A DNA stretch of 64,000 nt from Planctomycetota bacterium (GTDB lineage: Bacteria > Planctomycetota > Phycisphaerae > Phycisphaerales > SM1A02): NCBI GenBank assembly GCA_022562915.1, contig JADFOJ010000003.1, positions 32,863-96,862 on the forward strand, given 5' to 3'. The position numbers and the translations under genes were made by a program. The notes under the pieces are model-generated. The model ran no database searches. It was given only the letters and a program-made list of their open reading frames with translations, and was not told the origin of the DNA. The first letter of the stretch is position 1, and each line of letters starts with the position of its first letter. Positions 1 through 9,249 of this stretch are shown piece after piece.

Positions 1-1
1 T

Positions 2-241
2 CGACGCGTCGGCGGCGCCAACTACCAGGTGCCCATGTCGGTGACCAGCCGCAGGCGGCAGAGCCTGGCCTTCCGCTGGATTATCCAGGCAGCCCGCGGC
101 GAGAAGGGCAAGGCCATGTACCTGAGGCTTGCCCGCGAGCTCTACGATGCCGCCAACAACGAGGGCAAGGCCATCTCCACGCGCGAGAACACGCACCGAA
201 TGGCCGACGCGAACAAGGCGTTCGCTCACTTTGCCTGGTAG
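2..241 (+). CDS. rpsG: 30S ribosomal protein S7, C-terminal part (5' end outside window)
   Basis: This is the last 79 codons of ribosomal protein S7, the small-subunit head protein that nucleates 16S rRNA folding. The reading frame is open from base 2 and begins GGANYQVP. It continues with [15 protein letters not shown] and ends [15 protein letters not shown], which closely follows the conserved S7 C-terminus. The gene would normally lie in the str operon (rpsL-rpsG-fusA). Here the next gene is a ThiF/MoeB-like enzyme 8 bases downstream, so fusA does not follow. Only the tail is visible, so nothing can be said about its start or promoter. Confidence 0.95.
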   Translation, partial: RRVGGANYQVPMSVTSRRRQSLAFRWIIQAARGEKGKAMYLRLARELYDAANNEGKAISTRENTHRMADANKAFAHFAW

Positions 242-249
242 ACCGGGCT

Positions 250-1365
250 TTGTCCGAACTCGATCGCTATCACCGCCAGATCCTCCTGCCGCGCATCGGC
301 GAAGAGGGGCAACGCCGCCTGCTGGCGTCGCACGCGCTGGTCGTCGGCTGCGGAGCGCTGGGCACGGTGCTCGCCGACGCCCTGGCCCGGGCAGGCGTCG
401 GCACGCTGACCATCGTCGATCGGGACACGGTGGAGCTGACCAACCTTCAGCGCCAGGTTCTGTTCGACGAGTCGGACGTCCGCGAGACAATCCCGAAGGC
501 GACCGCTGCAGGTGCCAAGCTCCGCCGGATCAACTCCGCGATCACCGTGCACGCGCACGTCGACGACTTCAACCACCGCAACGCCGAACGCTACGCCCAG
601 GGCGCCGACGTTCTCCTGGACGGCCTGGACAACTTCGAGACGCGCTACCTGCTGAACGATCTCGCCGTCAGGGACGGCATCCCCTACGTGTACGGCGGCG
701 CCGTCGCCACCGGCGGCATGTCGATGGTGATCCTGCCCCATCCCGACCGCCGGGCATCACCCGAGCCGCGTTCGAGGGTCCGGTGGACCGCGGAGCAGTC
801 CACGCCGTGCCTGCGCTGCATTTTCCCCGACGCGCCGCCCGCAGGAAGCATGGCCACCTGTGACACCGCCGGCGTGCTGGGGCCCGCCGTCCTCACCATC
901 GCCGCCCACCAGGCGACGCAGGCGATCAAGTTACTGACCGGCAACGTGGACGCGCTGGACCGATCGCTGTACTCGATCGACGTGTGGGAGAACACGACAC
1001 GGCGTCTGGACGTCTCCGGCGCACGCGACGCCGGCACGTGCCCCTGCTGCGTGTCGGGCCGCTTCGAGTTCCTCGCCGGTGAGGCGTCGAGCGCGACCAC
1101 CTCGCTGTGCGGGCGCAACGCCGTGCAGATCACGCCTGCGTCGGGCGAGGCGAGCCCGCTGGATCTCGCGTCGATCGCGACGAAGCTGTCCGCCCACGGC
1201 ACCTTCACGCACAACGGCTACCTGCTGCACGGCCGATTCAGCGACGTGCAAGGCGACAGCGGCCCGGTCGAACTGACCCTCTTCCCCGACGGCCGGGCGA
1301 TCATCAAGGGCACGACCGAGCCCGAAAGGGCGCGAACGATCTACGCGAAGTACGTTGGAAGCTAG
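250..1365 (+). CDS. ThiF/MoeB/HesA-family adenylyltransferase (E1-like)
   Basis: The 371-residue product belongs to the ThiF/MoeB family, which adenylates the C-terminus of a ubiquitin-like sulfur carrier (ThiS or MoaD). Visible are the nucleotide-binding loop GCGALGT (residues 33-39), the conserved TNLQRQ at 64-69, DGLDNFETRYLLND at 124-137, and two CxxC pairs for zinc (CLRC at 187-190 and a CPCC near 265). CDTAGVLGP near 204-212 matches the conserved cysteine segment of the family. After the catalytic fold there is an extra domain of about 100 residues containing LCGRNAVQI and FPDGRAIIKG; such a tail occurs in some MoeB-like proteins. The start is TTG, 8 bases after the rpsG stop, so translation is probably coupled to the ribosomal transcript. 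No carrier protein or thi/moa gene is nearby, so the partner is unknown. Confidence 0.85.
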   Translation: MSELDRYHRQILLPRIGEEGQRRLLASHALVVGCGALGTVLADALARAGVGTLTIVDRDTVELTNLQRQVLFDESDVRETIPKATAAGAKLRRINSAITVHAHVDDFNHRNAERYAQGADVLLDGLDNFETRYLLNDLAVRDGIPYVYGGAVATGGMSMVILPHPDRRASPEPRSRVRWTAEQSTPCLRCIFPDAPPAGSMATCDTAGVLGPAVLTIAAHQATQAIKLLTGNVDALDRSLYSIDVWENTTRRLDVSGARDAGTCPCCVSGRFEFLAGEASSATTSLCGRNAVQITPASGEASPLDLASIATKLSAHGTFTHNGYLLHGRFSDVQGDSGPVELTLFPDGRAIIKGTTEPERARTIYAKYVGS

Positions 1366-1372
1366 AATGCTC

Positions 1373-1396
1373 AACTGACGAAGATTTTCGTCAGTT
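1373..1396. terminator. Perfect 10-bp hairpin after the ThiF-like gene
   Basis: AACTGACGAA and its reverse complement TTCGTCAGTT flank the loop GATT, only 7 bases after the stop codon of the ThiF-like gene. The position suits a terminator. The stem is AT-rich and only three T follow it, so its strength as an intrinsic terminator is uncertain. Confidence 0.45.
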
Positions 1397-1458
1397 TGGG
1401 GATCCCGCGGCTTGCCCCGCCGTCCAACTGCCCGAATACTTGCCCAAGGAGACTCCCC

Positions 1459-4023
1459 ATGAGGCTGAACCGTCGCGTCCTGTTGTGCTGCACGCTCGCG
1501 GTGCTCGCCACGGCTGCCCCCGGTCACAGGGCGCTCGCCCAGGGTACCAGCGGCATCCTGCCGAGCCCGATCTCGGGCCGCGACCTCGACCTGTACGGCG
1601 AGGCCCTCGACTTGACCAGCGAGCAACGGCAGGCCGTCGATGCCTTCCACGACCAGTACCGCGAGGACTTCCGCGTCCTGCGCGAGGCCGAGATCGCCCG
1701 GTACATGGAGCAGGTCGGCGGCATGTTCGGCCGCGGACTGCGCTCCATGGACCGCAAGGCGATCGAGGAGTCGATCCGTACCCTCGACCGGCTCATGGGC
1801 AGGATCCGGCTGATCGATGACCGGCTCTTCGACGGGATCCAGTCCGTGCTCACCGACGAACAGGCCGCCCGCCTCTCACGCGCCATGCAGTCGCGCGACA
1901 GGCAGCGCTACCGGACCGGCGGGTCGAGAATGGTCGGCGCCGTGAACCGGGCAGCTCGAATCGACCTCGCCCGGCTGCACGCCGGGCTCGACCTCAGCGA
2001 GCAGGAGCGCCAGAGCACCGACCCGTTCATCATCCAGTACGAAAGCCGGCTCACCGCCGCCACCAAGGCGTTGTACCAGGCGTCGACGCGGATGTTTCTC
2101 GACGTCGTGGAGTCGCTCGAGGAGCAGGGCCTCAGCGTTGACGACCCCGCCGCGATGATGCGAAACGGCCGCCGTATGCGGGGCGCGATGCGAACCGCGT
2201 TCGCGGAGGCCGTCAAGAAACCGCGAGAGAAGGCGTCGGCGATCAGCGATCTGAACCGCCGGACACTGCGCCAGGTCAGCGAGCTGCTGGAGACGGGATC
2301 CGCCATGACGTTCCGCGACAGGTACCTGCGCCGGGCGTACCCGGAAGTTCCCCGGACCGGCGCCAGCGCCGCCTATCGAAGTTACCAGGCGGCGTTGAAC
2401 CGCCGAGATCTTCGGGAGTCGGTGCGGTCGGACGTCGTGACGGCCGCGGCACTGTTCCGCGCCGGCCGCGTGGTCGTCGTCGAACAGATGATCGACGCCG
2501 TCGACGCGTTCAGGGACACCTGGTCGCCCATGAGTGGCGGGCGCAGGGGGCGCGACGGCCGCGACGGCGAACGTACCCGGCGGCAGGAACACGAGGCGAC
2601 GCTCGATGAGTTCCGTCAGCGGCTCGACGCGATCGACAAGGCCGGGCTCGAGGCGTTGTACGCACTGGTGGACGACGACCTCGCCGACACGATCCGGTCC
2701 GCCGTGGCCTCCGGCAGCTTCGACAGTCTCGACGCCGGCGGTGCCAGGGGCGCTGCGACCGCGGCGAACGGCCCGGGCGGCCCCGCGGTGCCGGGCCTCG
2801 GGCCCGATCCCTACCTGCCGACGCCGATCACGCGCCGGGACATCGCGTTGTACCGCGACCGGCTCGGGCTCGGCGACACGGACTGGTACGTCCTGCAATC
2901 GCTGCACGAGGAGTACGTCGGCAACTTCACCCGGGTCAGGCAGACGGATATCGCCGAGCTGCGACGTGCCGAGGCCGAGGCCAAGGCCGAACCACCGACG
3001 CCCGAACGGATCGACACCGTGTACGAGCTGCGCGCCCGCGCGCTCACGTCGATCCAGCACGTCGACGCGATGCTCTTTGACGACATAGAGACGCTGATCG
3101 CCACGGACGAGCAACAGCCCGCCGCGCGGCGACTGCGCCTGGCCCGCACCCGGTTCGTCTACAACCGGGGGCTCGGCGAGAACTCACTCAGCATGATCTT
3201 CGGCGGGCGCAACCGCCGCGGCGGGCCCGGCCGCGGGCAGGGCAACAACATCCGTTCGCTGGAAGCCGGCGTCGACGTGGGGAGGCTGGTGGACGAGATG
3301 GACCTCACCGGCGAGCAGCGCACCGAGACGAACACGCTGCTGGTCGAGTACGAGACCGCGGCGACCGACGGCTTCCGACGGCAGTACGAGAGCGAGATGC
3401 GGCTGCGACGCAAGTCGGAGAAACTGCGAATCCAGATGCAGCGCAGCCCCGGCGATGGCGAGCAGGAGCGCCGCCGTCAGCGCAACCGCTGGCAGGGGTA
3501 CCGCGACCTGATGGAGGGCGACGGCCGCACCGCGGGCGAGGATCGCCGGTTCATGGTCGAGCTCAACAGAGCGACGCTCAGCACGATCGCCGACGCCCTT
3601 CCGGAGGATCTCGCCGAGACGCTCCGCGATGCGTACAACCGGAGTGCGTTCCCCGGCCTCTATGACAACCCGCGCGCCGCGGGGCGCTATCTCGTCGCGG
3701 CACTGGAGCTCACCGACCTCGAGAGCGCCCAGCGAGCCGGCATCGAGAGGCTCCACGCCGAGTACGCGCCCGAGCAGCGCCGGATCGCCGAACGGATGCG
3801 CGAGTTCTACGCCGACTCAAGCCAGGTCACCGGCGCCGACCGGCAGCAGTGGCGCGCCCGCCGGCAACGCCGCAACAGGCTCGAGGTCCTGGAGTTCGAC
3901 CGGCGCGAGGTGAATTCCAGGGCGCTCCGCCGGCTCCGCGACATCCTGACCGACATCCAGGAGGCGCGTCTGCGCCTGCCCGACGGGGCGGCCCCCGGCG
4001 GCGACGACGACCGGTCGTTCTGA
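1459..4023 (+). CDS. Exported helical repeat protein with LTxxQ-like motifs
   Basis: Function unknown. The ATG at 1459 is preceded by AAGGAG at 1446-1451, so this start is preferred over an upstream in-frame one; the product is 854 residues. It opens with a Sec signal peptide (RRVLLCCTLAVLATAA, cleavage near ALAQ). The mature part is charged and predicted helical. It is built from repeated segments that start with an L-[DE]-L-[ST]-x-x-[EQ]-x-[QR] signature: LDLTSEQRQAV, LDLSEQERQST, MDLTGEQRTET and LELTDLESAQ. Two sections share the opening SPISGRDLDLYGEAL / TPITRRDIALYRDRL. LTxxQ signatures are characteristic of Spy/CpxP-type periplasmic chaperones and metal sensors, but those have one such unit and about 150 residues. 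The resemblance may therefore be structural only. Confidence 0.75.
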   Translation: MRLNRRVLLCCTLAVLATAAPGHRALAQGTSGILPSPISGRDLDLYGEALDLTSEQRQAVDAFHDQYREDFRVLREAEIARYMEQVGGMFGRGLRSMDRKAIEESIRTLDRLMGRIRLIDDRLFDGIQSVLTDEQAARLSRAMQSRDRQRYRTGGSRMVGAVNRAARIDLARLHAGLDLSEQERQSTDPFIIQYESRLTAATKALYQASTRMFLDVVESLEEQGLSVDDPAAMMRNGRRMRGAMRTAFAEAVKKPREKASAISDLNRRTLRQVSELLETGSAMTFRDRYLRRAYPEVPRTGASAAYRSYQAALNRRDLRESVRSDVVTAAALFRAGRVVVVEQMIDAVDAFRDTWSPMSGGRRGRDGRDGERTRRQEHEATLDEFRQRLDAIDKAGLEALYALVDDDLADTIRSAVASGSFDSLDAGGARGAATAANGPGGPAVPGLGPDPYLPTPITRRDIALYRDRLGLGDTDWYVLQSLHEEYVGNFTRVRQTDIAELRRAEAEAKAEPPTPERIDTVYELRARALTSIQHVDAMLFDDIETLIATDEQQPAARRLRLARTRFVYNRGLGENSLSMIFGGRNRRGGPGRGQGNNIRSLEAGVDVGRLVDEMDLTGEQRTETNTLLVEYETAATDGFRRQYESEMRLRRKSEKLRIQMQRSPGDGEQERRRQRNRWQGYRDLMEGDGRTAGEDRRFMVELNRATLSTIADALPEDLAETLRDAYNRSAFPGLYDNPRAAGRYLVAALELTDLESAQRAGIERLHAEYAPEQRRIAERMREFYADSSQVTGADRQQWRARRQRRNRLEVLEFDRREVNSRALRRLRDILTDIQEARLRLPDGAAPGGDDDRSF

Positions 4024-4068
4024 ATCTGCCCGCGCTGATCACGCTCACTTCAGCAACGAAAATACAGC

Positions 4069-4173
4069 GGGTGGCACGGTCGAGCGAGCGAAGCGAGCTC
4101 GCCCGTGGAGCAACGCCCAAAGACACGGGCGACGTCGTCCGCCTGCGGCGGACTCCGTCGACCGTGCCACCCC
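4069..4173. repeat. Dispersed GGTGGCACGG inverted-repeat element, copy A
   Basis: A perfect 15-bp terminal inverted repeat (GGGTGGCACGGTCGA and TCGACCGTGCCACCC) encloses smaller palindromes: GAGCGAAGCGAGCTC and GTCCGCCTGCGGCGGAC. The element lies between convergent genes and is followed by CCTTTTCTT, so it may terminate transcription. Related copies occur at 13843, 21264, 27931, 38907 and 54098. Confidence 0.85.
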
Positions 4174-4178
4174 TTTTC

Positions 4179-5492
4179 TTAGACACACGGCCCCCAGTTC
4201 GCCAGCAGCGCCAGGAAGTCGACGAGCCCGACGTCCCCGTCGCCGTCGAAATCAGGCGGCCCGCCCGGGTCGGTGCCCCACTGCGCCAGCAGGTCGAGAA
4301 AATCGACGATCCCGACCGCACCGTCGCCGTCGAGGTCCCACACGCACCCGCACGTGGCGTCGAACAACTGGTTGTTCATCGTGCCCCGGCCGAGCGTGCC
4401 GAAGTTGAAGTCCGTCATGTGCTGCTCGAGGATGGCGACCGCTTTCTCCAGGTCGACCGGCGACGGCGGGTCGCCGGGCTGGTGGATCATGACCCACGCG
4501 GCACGAAAGCTCTTCTGGGAGTCGACCGAATCGGGCACGCGCGGCCCCGCCGAAGCGATGATCTCGGCGGACGTAATGGGCGTGATCGACCCGAAGTAGT
4601 CCGACTCGCAGTCGCTGTCGTCCATGTACCGGAACTCGCTCGGCTCGGTGTCGAGCTCCTGCGGCGAGACCATGCCCATCAGGTAGAGATCCGGGTAGCT
4701 GAACACGCCCCCGATATCGGTGTTCAAGCTGTTGTCAAGAGCCACCGGCACGGCGGGGTTGACGCCGACCCACTCGGAGATCTCCATGCCGGAACCCTGG
4801 CCGTCCACCTTCCAGTTCCAGTGCGACCCGCGCCCGCACCCGGCGCCGTCACCCTGGAGCCGGCGTCCATCGAGCAGGTCCGGAAGGAACATCCCCCAGC
4901 GATGCTCGAACTCCTGCCCGAGCACGGTGCGCGTGAAGTCCGCGTCGGGGCCGGCCCCGGGCTGCCAGGCCGAGTTGGCGATTCGCCACATCATCACGAA
5001 CCCCTCGATGTTGTCGCCGGCGATGCCCATGTTGGCGCGGTTGTTGAAGAGATTGTGGCCGAGCCCGCTGACGGTGTTCTCGATCCCCGCGTAGAACGCC
5101 GAGCCGATCTGGTGGTCGGGCACGAAGTTGACCCAGAAGCCGACGAAATCGAAGTTGTCGCCGTGCGCGGCCATGACGTCGTTGGCCGCAACGGCCATGA
5201 GGTCGAGGAGCTGGCCCGTCGAAAAGTTCGTCAAGAGCAAGCCGCCGGTGTCCTCGAACGGAAAGATCTGCTCGGGCGTCAGGCACAGAGGGCTGCCGGC
5301 GGCCCGTCGGGCATTCCCCGGCGCGACGACCGGTATCGATCGCGTCAGCGGATCGTCGATCTCGCCACGCGCGACCGCGTCGCGAAGCTGCTGCATCCAG
5401 TATTCGGGCGGGTGATACCCGCAGTCAAACCGGCCCAGGGCCGGGGTCGCCGATACACCGACCAGGAGACAAACACAGACGCTGGATTTCAT
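4179..5492 (-). CDS. Exported protein with two dockerin-like C-terminal repeats
   Basis: A 437-residue exported protein of unknown function. The ATG at 5492 has AAGGAGG 8 bases upstream, so it is preferred to an in-frame TTG at 5510 that contains this ribosome site. A signal peptide (VCVCLLVGVSATPALG) is followed by a 330-residue domain rich in W, N and G. The segment GQEFEHRWGMF resembles an HExxH zinc-protease site but lacks the first histidine, so a peptidase function is not supported. The C-terminus carries two dockerin-like calcium loops: DLDGDGAVGIVDFLDLLAQW and DFDGDGDVGLVDFLALLANW. Such tails are thought to attach or sort exported proteins in planctomycetes (family knowledge). The gene converges on the 1459 gene across repeat copy A. 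Confidence 0.75.
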   Translation of the reverse strand: MKSSVCVCLLVGVSATPALGRFDCGYHPPEYWMQQLRDAVARGEIDDPLTRSIPVVAPGNARRAAGSPLCLTPEQIFPFEDTGGLLLTNFSTGQLLDLMAVAANDVMAAHGDNFDFVGFWVNFVPDHQIGSAFYAGIENTVSGLGHNLFNNRANMGIAGDNIEGFVMMWRIANSAWQPGAGPDADFTRTVLGQEFEHRWGMFLPDLLDGRRLQGDGAGCGRGSHWNWKVDGQGSGMEISEWVGVNPAVPVALDNSLNTDIGGVFSYPDLYLMGMVSPQELDTEPSEFRYMDDSDCESDYFGSITPITSAEIIASAGPRVPDSVDSQKSFRAAWVMIHQPGDPPSPVDLEKAVAILEQHMTDFNFGTLGRGTMNNQLFDATCGCVWDLDGDGAVGIVDFLDLLAQWGTDPGGPPDFDGDGDVGLVDFLALLANWGPCV

Positions 5493-5638
5493 CTTCGATC
5501 CCTCCTTCAACGCTCCGGTGAAGCGTAGCCGTCAGGGGAGAAAGGGGCCACCCGGGAAATCAAGAGATTGGCGCGCAGGATCCGACCCTCAAGCGCATAT
5601 AGACCCTATGGAGGACATACCACCACAGGAGGTCCCGG

Positions 5639-7789
5639 ATGAAGAAGCTGAGTTGCCTCGTGAGCGTGGTCGCCATCTCGGCGGTTGCCGAGGCCGGAAC
5701 CATCCGCTTCGTCGATGACGATGCCGCGGCCGGCGGCAACGGGTTGAGCTGGGACACGGCGTACCGGTTCCTGCAGGATGCACTGGCAGAAGCATCGTCC
5801 TCCGGGACTCTCTCGCTGATCCACATCGCACAGGGCGCATACCAGCCTGACCAGGATGAGGGCGGCACCGTCACGCCCGGAGACCGGCACGCGACGTTTC
5901 AGCTCGTCAACGGTGTGGCGCTCCTTGGCGGCTTTGCCGGGCCTGGGACGGCCGACCCCGATGCCCGTGACGTTGCCCTGTTCGAGACGACGCTGACCGG
6001 CGACCTGTCGGGCAACGACGGGCCGGACTTCTTGAACAACGACGAGAACAGCTATCACGTCGTGACCGGCACGGGCGTGGACCCCACGGCGATCATTGAT
6101 GGGTTTACCGTCACCGCAGGCAACGCCGATGATGAGATCAGCACATTCGGCAAGAGCGGCGGCGGCATGATCAACACGCCGGGCAGTCCAACTGTCAATG
6201 CGTGTGTCTTCAGGGAAAATGCCGCCCTTTCACGAGGTGGAGGAGTCGCCAACGGCTCCGGGTGCGACGTCCATGTGTCGAACACAACCTTTGATCGCAA
6301 CAAGGCCGGCGGCACCGGCGGCGGAATGTTCAATTCCCTTGCGATATCGACCCTCGTTCAGGATTGCACGTTCATCGAGAACGACTCAGGCTTTAGCGGC
6401 GGTGGACTGTGGCACCGAACCTCTGCCGTGGGTGATCCGGCCACGATCCAACGATGTGAATTCGTCGGGAACACGGCTCTGTTCTCAGGCGGTGGCGCCG
6501 ATGTTGGCAGTTCTGCCAACAGCACTATCACGAACGTATCCGAGTGCGCCTTTACAGGTAATACTGCGCTGGGCCCGGGAGGATTGTTTGCGAATGCAAG
6601 GACCCTGGTCGTTGGCACCGACTTTGTCGACAACACTCCCACACACGTGATTGGAGAGTGGATTGACGGCGGGGGCAATTCATTCTCTCCCCCTGTGTGC
6701 GACCGCGGCGCCGGCAACAGTGTGGCGGTTCCCTCGGACTTCCCGACAATCCAGCAGGCAATAGACGCCGTATGCGACGGAGCGACGATCACCGTGGCAC
6801 CGGGTCTCTACACCGAATCAATGAACCTGGCGGGCAAGGCCATTGTTGTCCGAAGCTCAGGCGGCCCGGACGTCACCACCATCGATTCCCAGGAAGCTGG
6901 ATACGCCGTCGTCACGGCCAACCTTGAGCCAATGACCGCAAGAATCGAGGGCTTCACCATCACCGGCGGCGGAATGCTCGTCTTCGTGAGTGATCCGACA
7001 GTCATCAATTGTCGGTTCACCGGCAATGTGAATGACCAGGGTGGCGCAGTGCGCATCTTAGCGGCTCGTCCGCATTTCATCGGATGCGAATTCTCAAACA
7101 ACACTGCGAACGAGGGAGGGGCGATCTTTATCAATACGTTTGCCTCAATTGCCGCGAGATTCACGAACTGTACGGTTGTCAACAACACCGCACTGATATC
7201 CGGAGGTGGCATCTGGAACAAGGGTTCCGGCGGAACATTCCACAACTGCATTATCTGGAACAACTCCCCTGGCCAGGTCTTCCTTTCCGGTGGGGGGACT
7301 CTTGGTATCGCGTATTCAAACGTGCAGGGAGGCTGGCCGGGTGTGGGCAATATTGACAGCGACCCGCTGTTCGTGAATCCGTCGAAGGGCGACTATCGAA
7401 TCGCCGCGGGATCGTCGTCCATTGACGCGGGCGATACCACCCGCGTCCCACTCGATGAATCCGACCAGGATGGTGACGGCAACACGATGGAGCGGCTGCC
7501 GTTGGATCTCGACGGGAACCCCCGGTTCGTGAACGATCCCAGGACGCCCGACACCGGCTGCGGTACCGGCGCGATCGTGGACATGGGCAGCTACGAGTTC
7601 CAGGCGGGCATCGCGTTCGAAGCCAACCTCGGTGACATCGACGGGGATGGGGTCGTCGGGATCATCGACTTCCTCGCTCTCCTGGCCGCCTGGGGCGGGT
7701 GCGCCGGTGAATGCTGCCTTGAGGACCTGGACAACGATACAGTCGTCGGCCCCGCCGACTTCCAGATCCTGCTGGGCAACTGGGGTTGA
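5639..7789 (+). CDS. Exported parallel beta-helix protein with dockerin-like tail
   Basis: The 716-residue product has a short signal peptide (MKKLSCLVSVVAISAVAEA) and starts at an ATG with AGGAGG at 5628-5633. The body shows right-handed beta-helix repeats of the polymorphic-outer-membrane/pectate-lyase type, for example GGGMINTPGSPTVNACVF, GGGVANGSGCDVHVSNTTF and GGGLW. Each rung pairs a GG(G/A) turn with an N-C-x-F segment. The N-terminal FVDDDAAAGGNGLSWDTAY is typical of planctomycete choice-of-anchor beta-helix proteins. The C-terminus is dockerin-like: DIDGDGVVGIIDFLALLAAW, then a weaker second loop (DLDNDTVVGPADFQILLGNW). It is probably a cell-surface or secreted carbohydrate-interacting protein, but no catalytic residues are evident. 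Transcription is divergent from the 4179-5492 gene. Confidence 0.8.
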   Translation: MKKLSCLVSVVAISAVAEAGTIRFVDDDAAAGGNGLSWDTAYRFLQDALAEASSSGTLSLIHIAQGAYQPDQDEGGTVTPGDRHATFQLVNGVALLGGFAGPGTADPDARDVALFETTLTGDLSGNDGPDFLNNDENSYHVVTGTGVDPTAIIDGFTVTAGNADDEISTFGKSGGGMINTPGSPTVNACVFRENAALSRGGGVANGSGCDVHVSNTTFDRNKAGGTGGGMFNSLAISTLVQDCTFIENDSGFSGGGLWHRTSAVGDPATIQRCEFVGNTALFSGGGADVGSSANSTITNVSECAFTGNTALGPGGLFANARTLVVGTDFVDNTPTHVIGEWIDGGGNSFSPPVCDRGAGNSVAVPSDFPTIQQAIDAVCDGATITVAPGLYTESMNLAGKAIVVRSSGGPDVTTIDSQEAGYAVVTANLEPMTARIEGFTITGGGMLVFVSDPTVINCRFTGNVNDQGGAVRILAARPHFIGCEFSNNTANEGGAIFINTFASIAARFTNCTVVNNTALISGGGIWNKGSGGTFHNCIIWNNSPGQVFLSGGGTLGIAYSNVQGGWPGVGNIDSDPLFVNPSKGDYRIAAGSSSIDAGDTTRVPLDESDQDGDGNTMERLPLDLDGNPRFVNDPRTPDTGCGTGAIVDMGSYEFQAGIAFEANLGDIDGDGVVGIIDFLALLAAWGGCAGECCLEDLDNDTVVGPADFQILLGNWG

Positions 7790-7800
7790 TGGGGACGGAT

Positions 7801-9183
7801 CTATTCCCCGTCGGGCCCCATCGTGCCCTGGACTGACTCGAGCAGCCGTGCCGTGTCGTAGGCGACACCCGCCTTGATGACGGTGTGCACGGTGCGGGTG
7901 TTGCGGATGTCCCGCAGGGGGTTGCCCTTGATGATCAGCAGGTCCGCGAACTTGCCGACCTCGATCGTGCCGAGCTTGTCCGAGACGTTCAGCGCCCGCG
8001 CGCCGTTGATCGTGGCGATTTTCAGTGCGTCCGCCGGCCGGATCCCGGCCCGCACCATCGCGTGCAGCTCGCGGTGCGCCGCGAAGCCGGCGAGGTATTC
8101 CCCGCCGCTGACGTGATCGGTGCCCAGCGTGATGACGCCGCCCGCATCGTAGAACCGCTTGAGCGTCTTGTGCTTGACGCGGTAGATCCTGTCGAACTGT
8201 TCCAAAAACGGTGGCGTCCGGGCCTCGGCCCACCGGCGGACGTAGGGCGTGAAGTACTTCGATTCGTCATGCCATCGCTCGTACACCTCGTCATGCTGCC
8301 CGAAGTAACCGTACGCCGTGAGCGTCGCGTCGAAGACCACGCCGCGGTCGATGAAGAGCGTCACGATCTCCCGGAACTCGGCGCTGTCGAGGTTCTCGTC
8401 GGTGAGGGTTTCCAATGACGCATATGCCGAGCGGGTGGGCCCGAGCAGATCGCCGCCGAGGAAGTGCTCGATCCGATCGATGCCCATGGCAATGGCATCC
8501 TTGGGATTGACCGTGTTGCGATAGCCCGAATCGAGGTGTGCCGTGACGGTCAGCCCGTGCAGGTGAGCGCGGTCGATGAGCGCCCGGAGTTGCCCGGGCG
8601 TGATGCGCTTGGCCTTGAATCCCCTGGCGCCGAGGGCTGCCCACTTGTCGACCTGGGCGATGACGTCCTCGGCAGTAGCGTCGCGCGGCATGCCCTGGCC
8701 GAAGTACGGCCCGGAGTTGTACACGCGTGGGCCGACCTGTTCGGCCCGGTCGATGCGCCGGCGCATCTCGAGCATGGCCTGGGGGTTGTATTCACCGGCG
8801 GGGAACGTCGAGGTCACGCCGTTGGCGAGATAGATCACCGAGTAGTGTTCGGTTTCATCGATTCGTCCGAGGCCCGCCACCCTGATGTTGTAGTGCGCGT
8901 GAAGGTCGAAGATGCCGGGCAGGATGTAGTCGTCGTCGCCGAGGGTGATCACCGGGAACCCGCCGAGATCGCCGGGGGCCGCGGGGTCATGATCTCCGCC
9001 GATCTGCGCGAACGCACCACCCCGGATAACGATCGTGCCCGACCGCTGAACCTCGTCGCCGACGGCGTCGAAGAGCCATCCGCCGTTGATGACCAGGTCC
9101 TGGGCGGTCGCGCTCGACGGGGCGACGACCAGGCATGCCAGGGACAGGGCGGTCGCGAACCGGGTGCCGGCGCATCTGGACAT
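7801..9183 (-). CDS. Exported amidohydrolase (imidazolonepropionase-like)
   Basis: A 460-residue metal-dependent hydrolase of the amidohydrolase superfamily with a signal peptide (LSLACLVVAPSSATAQ). Metal and catalytic residues are visible in the right order: DLHAH (H95, H97), a lysine in FKAKR, histidines in TAHLD and RIEHFLG, and the aspartate in LGTDH. The C-terminal ADLLIIKGNPLRDIRNTR is the usual closing beta-sandwich of the family. Substrates of exported members include cyclic imides and dipeptides; the sequence does not decide which. The gene ends 11 bases from the stop of the convergent beta-helix gene. The gap and both stops overlap a short GGGGACGGATCTATTCCCC palindrome-like remnant of the GGGGAC repeat family. 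Confidence 0.85.
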   Translation of the reverse strand: MSRCAGTRFATALSLACLVVAPSSATAQDLVINGGWLFDAVGDEVQRSGTIVIRGGAFAQIGGDHDPAAPGDLGGFPVITLGDDDYILPGIFDLHAHYNIRVAGLGRIDETEHYSVIYLANGVTSTFPAGEYNPQAMLEMRRRIDRAEQVGPRVYNSGPYFGQGMPRDATAEDVIAQVDKWAALGARGFKAKRITPGQLRALIDRAHLHGLTVTAHLDSGYRNTVNPKDAIAMGIDRIEHFLGGDLLGPTRSAYASLETLTDENLDSAEFREIVTLFIDRGVVFDATLTAYGYFGQHDEVYERWHDESKYFTPYVRRWAEARTPPFLEQFDRIYRVKHKTLKRFYDAGGVITLGTDHVSGGEYLAGFAAHRELHAMVRAGIRPADALKIATINGARALNVSDKLGTIEVGKFADLLIIKGNPLRDIRNTRTVHTVIKAGVAYDTARLLESVQGTMGPDGE

Positions 9184-9249
9184 CGTTGGTTCTCCCGGGT
9201 CTCACTATACCGGGCGATTCGCCCGCAGTAGCTCTCCCCGGTAGTCGAT

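Noticed and set aside
4179..5492. HExxH-type metallopeptidase assignment for the dockerin-tailed protein
   Set aside because: The candidate site reads QEFEH, so the first zinc-binding histidine is missing, and no downstream ligand motif was found.
3849..5528. 559-codon + strand frame spanning the end of the helical repeat gene and the dockerin-tailed gene
   Set aside because: It runs antisense to a gene with a signal peptide, good ribosome site and dockerin tail, and crosses the inverted-repeat element; its sequence has no recognisable motif.
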